A stretch of 20,224 bases of DNA from a virus, in the IMG/VR virus record IMGVR_UViG_3300042485_000202, positions 1 through 20,224 of that record; one strand, 5' to 3'. Under the pieces are notes generated by a model. That model did no database searches and had not been told where the DNA came from. It was given only the letters and a program-made list of their open reading frames with translations. A program made the translations under genes and the position numbers. Below, in pieces: positions 12,362-17,956 of the stretch (the first letter of the stretch is position 1; every line of letters starts with the position of its first letter).

Positions 12362-13294
12362 ATGAGAGAACTTTTGTGGGTTGAAGCATATCGCCCCAAG
12401 ACTATTGCAGATTGTATTCTTCCTGAACGGTTGAAGAAACCGTTTCAGGAATATGTCAATCAAGGTAATATTCCTAATCTTCTATTGGCTGGTGGTGCAG
12501 GTGTCGGTAAGACAACTGTAGCAAAAGCTATGTGTGAAGAAGTTGGTTGTGATTATATGGTTATTAACGGATCGGATGAATCCGGCATCGATGTGTTCCG
12601 TAATAAAATTAAGACATATGCTTCTTCAATGTCTATTGCTGGTGGTCGTAAGGTTATCATCATCGATGAAGCTGATTATCTTAATCCTAATTCCACTCAA
12701 CCTGCGTTGCGTAATGCGATTGAAGAATTCTCCGGCAACTGTTCATTCATCTTTACTTGTAACTTCAAAAATCGAATCATTGATCCACTTCACAGTCGTT
12801 GTGCTGTGATCGATTTTGGTATGAAGCAAGCTGAGAAGGCCTCAATGGCCGGTCAGTTCTTTAAACGAATTCAAATGATTCTTAATACTGAAGGAGTTGA
12901 ATTCGATGATAAGGTTATTGCTGAAGTAATCAAGAAACACTTTCCAGACTTTCGCCGTGTTATTAATGAGTTGCAGAGATATTCCAAATTTGGAAAGATT
13001 GATGCAACCATTCTTTCACAGATTGGTGATGTGTCTATTAATGAAGTGATTAAATTTCTCAAAGAGAAAGACTTTGGTTCTTTACGCAAGTGGGTAGCAA
13101 CAAATGATATTGATGCTGCAACCTTGTATCGTAAAATCTATGACGGAATGTATGATGCGTTAATGCCTCAGAGTATTCCTCAAGCTGTCATCATTCTTGC
13201 AGACTATCAGTATAAACAGGCATTTGTTGCTGATCCTGAAATCAATACGGTTGCTTGTTTAACTGAATTGATGGTTGGGTGTGAATTCAAATGA
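12362..13294 (+). CDS. 44: Clamp loader large subunit, gp44-like AAA+ ATPase
   Basis: A 310-residue RFC-type AAA+ protein, close to T4 gp44 (319 residues). Four copies with one gp62 load the gp45 clamp at primer ends. After the N-terminal WVEAYRPKTIADCILP (RFC box), it has Walker A GGAGVGKTT (44-52), Walker B VIIIDEAD (98-105), sensor 1 FTCN (131-134) and the SRC arginine-finger motif (145-147). The C-terminal region from about 215 forms the collar helices. ATP binding and hydrolysis residues are all present. The start has a TATGGAG ribosome-binding site; a promoter is not obvious in the short gap upstream, so it is probably read from the clamp promoter. The stop codon overlaps the next start (ATGA). 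Confidence 0.95.
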   Translation: MRELLWVEAYRPKTIADCILPERLKKPFQEYVNQGNIPNLLLAGGAGVGKTTVAKAMCEEVGCDYMVINGSDESGIDVFRNKIKTYASSMSIAGGRKVIIIDEADYLNPNSTQPALRNAIEEFSGNCSFIFTCNFKNRIIDPLHSRCAVIDFGMKQAEKASMAGQFFKRIQMILNTEGVEFDDKVIAEVIKKHFPDFRRVINELQRYSKFGKIDATILSQIGDVSINEVIKFLKEKDFGSLRKWVATNDIDAATLYRKIYDGMYDALMPQSIPQAVIILADYQYKQAFVADPEINTVACLTELMVGCEFK

Positions 13295-13563
13295 ACTGGT
13301 TAACTTGGATCAAAAATGATTTCAAATCTCACCCACTTAGGTTTTGTGTGGAGTGTGTTGCTTGGATTTTTAGTATATCTTGCTCAATCATCTTAGCAAT
13401 CACTGTCAAAGATCCCGCATTTTATATCCTATATCCTTTATGGATAGCTGGTTGTATTATGTACGCTTGGGCTGCATACACTCGCAAGTCTTTTGGTATG
13501 TTGGCTAACTACTTCCTGTTAGCCTCTATTGATATTTTTGGATTTATTAGGTTTGTATCATGA
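13291..13563 (+). CDS. Small membrane protein, about three transmembrane segments
   Basis: A 90-residue, strongly hydrophobic protein inserted between the two clamp loader genes, overlapping both by ATGA. Hydrophobic segments are at about residues 20-40 (VECVAWIFSISCSIILAI), 43-61 (FYILYPLWIAGCIMYAWAA) and 69-88 (GMLANYFLLASIDIFGFI). Basic residues lie before the first and between the second and third (RKS), suggesting a definite topology. Similar small membrane proteins occur near the replication genes of T4-like aquatic phages. The function is unknown. The overlap with gp44 and gp62 suggests fixed stoichiometry with the clamp loader, or simply dense packing. A membrane anchor for replication is a speculation that the sequence does not test. 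Confidence 0.75.
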   Translation: MNWLTWIKNDFKSHPLRFCVECVAWIFSISCSIILAITVKDPAFYILYPLWIAGCIMYAWAAYTRKSFGMLANYFLLASIDIFGFIRFVS

Positions 13564-13937
13564 GCAACCCATTTGAGTATGTTAACCAAATCTTGCAAGG
13601 AAAAAAGAACTTAATTACGGATGATATTACTGAAAAAGCCTATGTTCCATTTCTAGTTAATAAGTCACTTTCCTATCAAAAGGACTGTGTATTGTTTGCA
13701 AATGAGATGAACCGTAGACATTTTATAGATAATAAATTACAATTTGATTACCTTATAAATACCGTCAGGTCTAAGAAAAGACCTTTCTCTAAGTGGGCTA
13801 AATCTGAAAAAAGTGAAGATATAGAATGTATCCAATCCTTTTATGGGTTTTCCCAGGCGAAGGCTCGTGAGGCGCTGCGTGTACTTAGTGATGAAGATAT
13901 CCAAAAAATAAAAGAAAAAACCGATATCGGTGGTTGA
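13560..13937 (+). CDS. 62: Clamp loader small subunit, gp62-like
   Basis: A 125-residue protein identified as gp62 by its position between gp44 and RegA and by its content: MSNPFEYVNQILQGKKNLI, then a helical region with FANEMNRRHFIDNKLQFDYLINTVRSKKRPFSKWAK. gp62 is the single non-ATPase subunit of the T4 clamp loader and binds gp44 and DNA. It is much shorter than T4 gp62 (187 residues), which fits a compact form seen in distant T4 relatives. The C-terminal part AREALRVLSDEDIQKIKEKTDIGG is probably the collar-contact helix. The stop codon TGA 13935-13937 lies 10 bases before the regA start. A TATAAATA sequence inside the gene (13754-13761) is most likely coincidental. Confidence 0.82.
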   Translation: MSNPFEYVNQILQGKKNLITDDITEKAYVPFLVNKSLSYQKDCVLFANEMNRRHFIDNKLQFDYLINTVRSKKRPFSKWAKSEKSEDIECIQSFYGFSQAKAREALRVLSDEDIQKIKEKTDIGG

Positions 13938-13947
13938 AGGATTCAAA

Positions 13948-14352
13948 ATGTATGATTTGTCTAAATTTATCGAAGTGGCTTTGGTAGAGCAAGACGATTT
14001 TCTCAAAGTGAGGGAAACACTTACCCGTATTGGAGTTTCTTCTCGCAAAGAAAAAATCTTGTATCAATCATGCCATATTCTACATAAGAAAGGTAATTAC
14101 TATTTGGTACACTTTAAGGAGATGTTTGCATTAGATGGTAAACCATCGAATATCTCTGAAAATGATTTGCAAAGGCGTAATGCAATAGCTAAATTGCTTG
14201 AAGAGTGGGGTCTAATTACCATTCTTAATCCACAATTGATGGTGGATAATATTGCACCAATTCATCAAATTAAGATTATTTCCTATCGTGAAAAAGATGA
14301 TTGGGAACTTGTTAGTAAATATAACATGGGTAAAAAGAAAGTTGACTATTAA
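13948..14352 (+). CDS. regA: RegA translational repressor
   Basis: This protein matches T4 RegA closely: the block FLKVRETLTRIGV, then KEKILYQSCHILHKKGNYYLVHFKEMFALDGK, then RRNAIAKLLEEWGLI is nearly collinear with T4. RegA binds the translation-initiation regions of many early mRNAs, including replication genes, and represses them. From ATG 13948 it has 134 residues, compared with 122 in T4. I chose this start because GAAGG lies 8 bases upstream; a GTG at 13930 is in frame but overlaps gp62. The extra N-terminal residues MYDLSKFIEV include a short hydrophobic lead into the first strand. The gene order gp44-gp62-regA is that of T4, but gp43, which follows directly in T4, is here displaced by about 3.6 kb of accessory genes. 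Confidence 0.95.
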   Translation: MYDLSKFIEVALVEQDDFLKVRETLTRIGVSSRKEKILYQSCHILHKKGNYYLVHFKEMFALDGKPSNISENDLQRRNAIAKLLEEWGLITILNPQLMVDNIAPIHQIKIISYREKDDWELVSKYNMGKKKVDY

Positions 14353-14366
14353 AATGGTATTTCATT

Positions 14367-14537
14367 ATGAAAACTGTAAAACTGAAAAACATCTATACAG
14401 GAGAAATTGTTTACTGTAAAGATATGAACGAAACCAGTGAAGGTGGAGGATTGACATTCATAAAGGTCTTTAAAGAAGATAATGTGCAAAGAACCTTTTT
14501 AGTCAATCGAGAAGCTTTCAATATCCTGGATAAATAG
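14367..14537 (+). CDS. 56-aa protein of unknown function
   Basis: An ATG-initiated ORF of 57 codons, 14 bases after regA, ending at TAG 14535-14537. The peptide begins MKTVKLKNIYTGEIVYCKD, with a glycine-rich turn (SEGGG) and then LTFIKVFKED and RTFLVNREAFNIL, suggesting a small beta-rich protein with a C-terminal helix. The reading frame, codon choice and placement in the operon favour a real gene. There is no strong ribosome-binding site before it, so translation may depend on coupling to regA. I do not recognise a family. Confidence 0.6.
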   Translation: MKTVKLKNIYTGEIVYCKDMNETSEGGGLTFIKVFKEDNVQRTFLVNREAFNILDK

Positions 14538-14548
14538 AAAATATTTGA

Positions 14549-14639
14549 ATCCTGCCTTAGGATCTGTTCGTAGCTACAGTCAAAGGCGTCCGTGCGATTG
14601 CACTGCCACACGTAGTTGGCGCTGGATAAAGTAACCAGC
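14549..14639 (+). ncRNA. Candidate structured RNA upstream of hsp20
   Basis: This stretch can form several hairpins in succession: ATCCT/AGGAT (14549-14553 with 14559-14563); a long compound stem (14571-14577 with 14612-14618, seven pairs including G-U) enclosing GGC/GCC (14585-14587 with 14605-14607) and GTGC-GATT-GCAC (14592-14603); and GCTGG/CCAGC (14621-14625 with 14635-14639). It is visibly richer in G+C than its surroundings and has no good ORF. A terminator-like hairpin follows at once. It could be a cis-regulatory leader (riboswitch, attenuator or thermosensor) for hsp20, or a separate small RNA. I do not recognise an RNA family. Confidence 0.5.
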
Positions 14640-14642
14640 AAA

Positions 14643-14671
14643 TGTTATGCCTTAGGGGTAACATATTTTTT
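14643..14671 (+). terminator. Terminator-like hairpin between the structured RNA and hsp20
   Basis: TGTTAT (14643-14648) pairs with GTAACA (14658-14663, with one T-G pair), and CC/GG pairs inside around the loop TTA. TATTTTTT follows. The loop side contains GCCTTAGG (14649-14656), an exact copy of 14554-14561 in the first hairpin. It lies 24 bases before the hsp20 ribosome-binding site AGGAG. Confidence 0.6.
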
Positions 14672-14698
14672 AACTCGCTTAATTTTAGGAGATTTAAC

Positions 14699-15112
14699 AT
14701 GACTTTTATCAAAACACATCCGTTCGAAGATTTAATTAATACCTTCAATCTGGCAAACGGAAAACCAACATTTCCACACCACAATATTATTCGGACAAAA
14801 ACAGGTTTCGTCCTTCAAATGGCCTTAGCTGGATTTTCTGAAGAAGACCTTGACATTGAAATTTCCAATGGTGTTCTGAACATCGTAGGTAAAATTCAAG
14901 AACGGGAGTTGTGTGATTATGTTCATCACGGAATTGCAAGACGTTCTTTCCATAAGACAGTTCAACTAGGTTCATTTATTGAGGTTTCTGGAGCCAATTT
15001 ACAAAATGGTATTTTATCCATTGAATTGGATAAAATCATTCCAGAAGAAATGAAACCTACAAAAGTTCTTATTGGCAAAGTTGCCCAACGGAAAGAATTC
15101 TTGGCAGAGTGA
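14699..15112 (+). CDS. hsp20: Small heat shock protein Hsp20
   Basis: A 137-residue alpha-crystallin-domain chaperone. I chose ATG 14699 because AGGAG is ideally spaced before it; an upstream in-frame ATG at 14642 would lie inside the terminator-like hairpin. The crystallin domain spans about residues 28-128: it opens with NIIRTKTGFVLQMALAGFSEEDLDIEISNGVLNIVG, followed by RRSFHKTVQLGSFIEVSGANLQNGILSIELDK with the conserved A-x-x-x-NG(I/V)L pattern. Such proteins hold unfolding proteins in an ATP-independent way. Hsp20 is common in T4-like phages of aquatic bacteria and may protect phage proteins during assembly. The final IxI motif is not obvious. The structured leader suggests regulation at the RNA level. 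Confidence 0.92.
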   Translation: MTFIKTHPFEDLINTFNLANGKPTFPHHNIIRTKTGFVLQMALAGFSEEDLDIEISNGVLNIVGKIQERELCDYVHHGIARRSFHKTVQLGSFIEVSGANLQNGILSIELDKIIPEEMKPTKVLIGKVAQRKEFLAE

Positions 15113-15118
15113 TGTGAG

Positions 15119-15148
15119 AGGCGGCACCTTTGCCGCCTTTTCTATTTT
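15119..15148 (+). terminator. Rho-independent terminator after hsp20
   Basis: AGGCGGCA (15119-15126) and TGCCGCCT (15131-15138) form a perfect 8-bp stem with the 4-base loop CCTT, followed by TTTCTATTTT. It ends the hsp20 transcript just before the next promoter. Confidence 0.95.
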
Positions 15149-15152
15149 ATTA

Positions 15153-15161
15153 TGATATAAT
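15153..15161 (+). promoter_or_regulatory. Extended -10 promoter for the metallophosphoesterase operon
   Basis: TGATATAAT combines a TGn extension with a perfect TATAAT (15156-15161). The -35 position falls inside the preceding terminator and has no match, so this would be a -35-independent promoter. Confidence 0.6.
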
Positions 15162-15183
15162 GGTTGTATTGTGAGGATATATT

Positions 15184-16023
15184 ATGAAAATTGCAGTTTG
15201 TTCTGATTTACACCTTGAATTCGGTAGTTTAACTCTCAAGAATACTGATAACGCTGAAGTCCTGATTTTATCGGGAGATATTTGCATTTCTAAAGATTTG
15301 ATGGAACCGGGAGATATATCACCTCAATCTGAGGAGTTGCATACATTCTTTAAAAATTGTTCCAATGAATTCAAATCTGTTGTTTATGTATCTGGTAATC
15401 ATGAACACTATCACGGTGATTTTGAAGGCACATTAAACAATTTGAAAACACGCCTAAGTTATCTTCCAAATTTATATATTTTAGATAAAGAAAAAGTCAC
15501 ACTTGATGATGTAACTTTTGTTGGTGGAACTTTGTGGACGGATATGAACGATGAAGATCCAATGACATTGCACGCTATCGGTAGCATGATGAATGATTTT
15601 CGCTGTGTTAAAAACAGCAATAAGAAAGTTTCATTCCGTGATGCTGATGGTAAGTTTCATGAGCGTGTGGCTAAGTTTTCACCTGAAGATGCTGTAGTAG
15701 ACCATAAAAAAACTATGGACTATATTCAACATGTTGTTCAAGGTAAAGAAGATCAAAAGTTTGTTGTAGTCGGTCATCACGCACCATCAAAACTCTCTAC
15801 ACATCCAAGATATCAAAACGAAACATTGATGAATGGTGGATATAGTTCCGATCTATCACAATTCATTTTGGATAATCCACAGATCAAATTGTGGACTCAT
15901 GGTCATACACATGAAACATTCGATTATAAGATTGGTGAAACTCGTGTGTTGTGCAACCCACGTGGTTACATTAACTACGAAGAAAGAGCTGAGAACTTCC
16001 AATTAAAAACAATTGAAATATGA
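15184..16023 (+). CDS. Metallophosphoesterase (calcineurin-like)
   Basis: A 279-residue two-metal phosphoesterase. The motif series is complete: SDLH (7-10), SGDI (30-33), SGNHEHY (70-76), GHHAP (197-201) and THGHTH (238-243), followed by CNPRGY (257-262), which is common in this branch. The substrate cannot be read from the sequence; relatives act on nucleotides, phosphoproteins, nucleic acids or cyclic nucleotides. It differs from gp47, the other metallophosphoesterase here, in lacking the Mre11 C-terminal region and an ATPase partner. It is first in an operon with a dCMP deaminase, an AbrB-like protein, an SGNH hydrolase and a MazG-like enzyme, so a nucleotide-related substrate is reasonable. 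The stop overlaps the deaminase start (ATGA). Confidence 0.88.
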   Translation: MKIAVCSDLHLEFGSLTLKNTDNAEVLILSGDICISKDLMEPGDISPQSEELHTFFKNCSNEFKSVVYVSGNHEHYHGDFEGTLNNLKTRLSYLPNLYILDKEKVTLDDVTFVGGTLWTDMNDEDPMTLHAIGSMMNDFRCVKNSNKKVSFRDADGKFHERVAKFSPEDAVVDHKKTMDYIQHVVQGKEDQKFVVVGHHAPSKLSTHPRYQNETLMNGGYSSDLSQFILDNPQIKLWTHGHTHETFDYKIGETRVLCNPRGYINYEERAENFQLKTIEI

Positions 16024-16436
16024 AATTGAAATATATTGATGCACACATGAAGGCGGCTGAGGTTTATTCTCAGTTGTCCTCAGCTAAACGTCTCCAAGTT
16101 GGTTGTGTTGTTGTAAAAGATAACACAATCATTGGTATTGGTTACAATGGTATGCCAGCAGGTTGGACAAATGACTGTGAAATTGAATTAGACAATGGCG
16201 AAACAAAAACCAAACCAGAAGTGATGCACGCTGAGACAAACGCAATCGCAAAGATTGCTCGTAGCACAAACTCAAGTGAAGGTGCTGCATTGTTTGTAAC
16301 TCATGCACCATGCTTAGATTGTGCAAAGATTATACATCAAGCCGGAATTAATTCCGTTTATTATCGAAACACCTATCGCTCAACTGATGGTGTTGATTTC
16401 TTAGGAAAATGTGGTGTCCATGTCGAAAAAGTTTGA
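16020..16436 (+). CDS. cd: dCMP deaminase
   Basis: A 138-residue zinc deaminase of the deoxycytidylate type. It converts dCMP to dUMP and so supplies thymidylate synthesis. Zinc ligands and catalytic Glu are in HAE (70-72) and PCLDC (97-101). The N-terminal RLQVGCVVVKDNTIIGIGYNGMPAG (24-48) is the substrate-side signature of dCMP deaminases; the NG(M/T)P motif distinguishes them from cytidine deaminases. It is shorter than T4 Cd (193 residues) and lacks its extra zinc-binding insertion. The enzyme fits the nucleotide-metabolism theme of this operon. It overlaps the metallophosphoesterase gene on the left, and the AbrB-like gene starts inside its 3' end. Confidence 0.92.
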   Translation: MKLKYIDAHMKAAEVYSQLSSAKRLQVGCVVVKDNTIIGIGYNGMPAGWTNDCEIELDNGETKTKPEVMHAETNAIAKIARSTNSSEGAALFVTHAPCLDCAKIIHQAGINSVYYRNTYRSTDGVDFLGKCGVHVEKV

Positions 16437-16602
16437 GTCTAAAGTTTTAGAAATTTGTGATAATGGTGATGCTATTCTGGAATTGCCAGAAGAACTAATG
16501 GAAGAACTTGGTTGGAAATTGGGTGATGAATTGGACTATCAAATGGTAAATGGTTCAGTTCATGTTACGAATTTGTCATTGAAGGATAGAAAGTCATGTT
16601 AG
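16420..16602 (+). CDS. AbrB/MazE-like (SpoVT-AbrB) small protein
   Basis: A 60-residue protein with the swapped-hairpin AbrB pattern: KFESKVLEICDNGDAILELPEELMEELGWKLGDELDYQMVNGSVHVTNL. The elements G-DAI-LP-E-L---LGW--GD-L are those of the SpoVT-AbrB/MazE DNA-binding fold. I prefer ATG 16420; two in-frame GTG codons (16411, 16414) are alternatives, and GTG 16411 sits close to AGGA. The gene begins within the end of the dCMP deaminase gene and its stop overlaps the next start. Such proteins bind DNA as dimers or act as antitoxins; no MazF-like toxin is adjacent. Similar proteins are widespread in T4-like aquatic phages with unknown function. Confidence 0.75.
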   Translation: MSKKFESKVLEICDNGDAILELPEELMEELGWKLGDELDYQMVNGSVHVTNLSLKDRKSC

Positions 16603-17015
16603 AATGTATGGTTATAGGTGATAGTATTGCTGTTGGCACACACCAGTTTTACCAAGAATGTAAACTTGTGGGTAAAGGTGGTATCAATACATGGCAATTT
16701 AATAAGATGTATAATCAATCTTATTATGCTGAAACTGTAATTATTAGTCTTGGGTCAAATGACCATAAGTACATCAAAACTTATGATGAGTTATTTGAGA
16801 TGCGCCAGAGAGTTGGTGCTAAAAAGGTTTTTTGGATTTTACCAGCAGGTAATCTAAAAGCAAGTGAAGTGCCTATTGAAAAAGTTCAAAAGATTGTCAA
16901 AGAATTGGCTGAATATTATGGTGATACGGTACTTCCAATTAATGGACTACAAAAAGATGGTATTCATCCATCGTGGTCTGGTTATAAAGATATTGTTGAA
17001 AAGGTTAAACAATGA
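16596..17015 (+). CDS. Small SGNH-hydrolase-like protein
   Basis: A 139-residue protein with the marks of the SGNH/GDSL hydrolase fold: block I GDSIAVG (8-14, nucleophile Ser10), a glycine near 28-29 (GKGGINT), block III SLGSND (51-56, oxyanion Asn55) and block V DGIHPSWSGY (121-130, catalytic Asp121 and His124). All four catalytic or oxyanion positions are present. These enzymes hydrolyse esters or acetyl groups from lipids, sugars or proteins. It is shorter than most family members (about 180-250 residues). There is no signal peptide, so it would act in the cytoplasm or in the virion. The start overlaps the AbrB-like gene, and the stop overlaps the next start (ATGA). Confidence 0.82.
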   Translation: MLECMVIGDSIAVGTHQFYQECKLVGKGGINTWQFNKMYNQSYYAETVIISLGSNDHKYIKTYDELFEMRQRVGAKKVFWILPAGNLKASEVPIEKVQKIVKELAEYYGDTVLPINGLQKDGIHPSWSGYKDIVEKVKQ

Positions 17016-17368
17016 GTATGAATAGTGATGTTGTTAAATTTATTGAAGCTTGCGACCAGCAACCATCAATTGATAGTGTCAATCTTTACGCTAGATTAAT
17101 TGAAGAAGAATATACCGAATTCGTTTTAGCAAGGCACCAAGAAGATGAAGTTGAGCAACTTGATGCCTGTATGGATATGATTTGGGTTATTCTGGGTTAT
17201 TGTTATGCAAAAGGATATAATGTTGAAGGTGCATGGGAAGAAGTTGCTAAATCAAACCTATGTAAAATTGACCAATCGACAGGTAAAGTTAAGAAGCGCC
17301 ATGACGGCAAAGTATTGAAGCCTGATGGTTGGCAAGAACCAAATTTAACCCCGTTTATAGTAACATAA
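17012..17368 (+). CDS. MazG/HisE-like nucleotide pyrophosphohydrolase
   Basis: A 118-residue all-alpha NTP pyrophosphohydrolase resembling the phosphoribosyl-ATP pyrophosphohydrolase (HisE)-like proteins of T4-like phages. The metal-binding acidic helix is RLIEEEYTEF (29-38), and the second is EQLDACMDMIWVI (48-60). VAKSNLCKID and KRHDGKVLKPDGWQEP (95-110) are typical of the family's phosphate-binding C-terminus. It probably hydrolyses a nucleoside triphosphate to a monophosphate and pyrophosphate, cleaning or adjusting the dNTP pool; the exact nucleotide is unknown. It is last in the operon that begins at the metallophosphoesterase and is followed by a promoter with a stem-loop. Confidence 0.85.
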   Translation: MSMNSDVVKFIEACDQQPSIDSVNLYARLIEEEYTEFVLARHQEDEVEQLDACMDMIWVILGYCYAKGYNVEGAWEEVAKSNLCKIDQSTGKVKKRHDGKVLKPDGWQEPNLTPFIVT

Positions 17369-17396
17369 TCCTTGCACTTTAACAATGGTTATGTTA
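17361..17396 (+). repeat. 10-bp stem-loop enclosing a promoter
   Basis: TAACATAA (17361-17368) pairs with TTATGTTA (17389-17396), and CC (17370-17371) pairs with GG (17387-17388) across a single bulged T. The -35 box lies in the loop and the start of the -10 box in the right arm. The left arm overlaps the stop codon of the MazG-like gene. Confidence 0.7.
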
Positions 17397-17400
17397 TAAT
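17372..17400 (+). promoter_or_regulatory. sigma70-type promoter ahead of the DNA polymerase genes
   Basis: TTGCAC (17372-17377), a 17-base spacer and TATAAT (17395-17400), with an extended TGT before the -10. It would drive the two small genes and the DNA polymerase downstream. Confidence 0.8.
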
Positions 17401-17429
17401 GATTTTTCTATGTTAACTTATGAGGCAGT

Positions 17430-17654
17430 ATGAACACACAAAAACTTGCTAGACAAATTTCCGAATCTCTCGGTCTAACCAAATCATATTCGTATGATTT
17501 GTTCCTTCGTGAATATGACAATATGGTTGAAGTTGTTGGTTTGGTTGATGACCCAACATACAACATCAAAGACTTTCAGGGTCGTGAAATGTTGTTCCCT
17601 AAAAAATGGGTTACACTTGAAGTTCTTGACGTTTCTTATGAGGTAAAAGTATGA
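17430..17654 (+). CDS. 74-aa protein of unknown function
   Basis: This 74-residue protein follows a strong promoter and has a GAGG ribosome-binding site. Its N-terminus MNTQKLARQISESLGLTKSYSYDLFL is helical; the rest, EYDNMVEVVGLVDDPTYNIKDFQGREMLFPKKWVTLEVLDVSYEVKV, looks beta-rich. I do not recognise a family. It overlaps the next gene by ATGA, so the two are probably made together. Its position directly before the polymerase unit suggests an early function, but nothing more can be said. Confidence 0.75.
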   Translation: MNTQKLARQISESLGLTKSYSYDLFLREYDNMVEVVGLVDDPTYNIKDFQGREMLFPKKWVTLEVLDVSYEVKV

Positions 17655-17956
17655 GTATTAAATTAATTACACTAAAAACAAATCACACCATCATGGGTGA
17701 TGTTTCCGAGGGTGATGGTTTCATCACCATCAAAAAGACAGTACAAGTTGTTACTGTTCCACCTAGTCAACACAATCCACAAGGTGGTGTTGCTTTCACG
17801 CCATTTGTTGAGTTTGCACAAGAATTCCGCACAGGATTCAAAATCTACACTCAAGATATCCTCTTTGTTTCTACACCTGTAGTAGAATTGGAGAATCAGT
17901 ACAATGAAATTTTCGGATCTGGTATTCAAATCGCATCAACTATTCCTAAGGTATAA
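17651..17956 (+). CDS. 101-aa beta-rich protein conserved upstream of DNA polymerase
   Basis: A 101-residue protein with a beta-rich pattern: KLITLKTNHTIMGDVSEGDGFITIKKTVQVVTVPP, then PFVEFAQEFRTGFKIYTQDILFVSTPVVELENQYNEIFGSGIQI. The opening strand-turn-strand (LKTNHTIMGDV) and the later pair of strands recall an Sm/LSm-like small barrel, but this is a weak visual resemblance. Similar proteins occur in T4-like aquatic phages without known function. The TAA stop is immediately followed by the polymerase ATG, so the two are translationally coupled and perhaps functionally linked. The tail FGSGIQIASTIPKV may be a short interaction segment. Confidence 0.75.
   Translation: MSIKLITLKTNHTIMGDVSEGDGFITIKKTVQVVTVPPSQHNPQGGVAFTPFVEFAQEFRTGFKIYTQDILFVSTPVVELENQYNEIFGSGIQIASTIPKV

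Noticed and set aside
13754-13761. TATAAATA, the T4 late promoter -10 sequence, inside the gp62 gene
   Set aside because: A single 8-base match in AT-rich coding DNA is likely by chance, and the genes that follow are early replication functions.
14561-14629. Short open stretch reading DLFVATVKGVRAIALPHVVGAG before hsp20
   Set aside because: It has no start codon or ribosome-binding site and coincides with strong hairpins, so structured RNA explains it better.
14557-14975. Reverse-strand ORFs over the hsp20 region
   Set aside because: They lie opposite a clear Hsp20 gene and the structured RNA, have no ribosome-binding context and no recognisable product.
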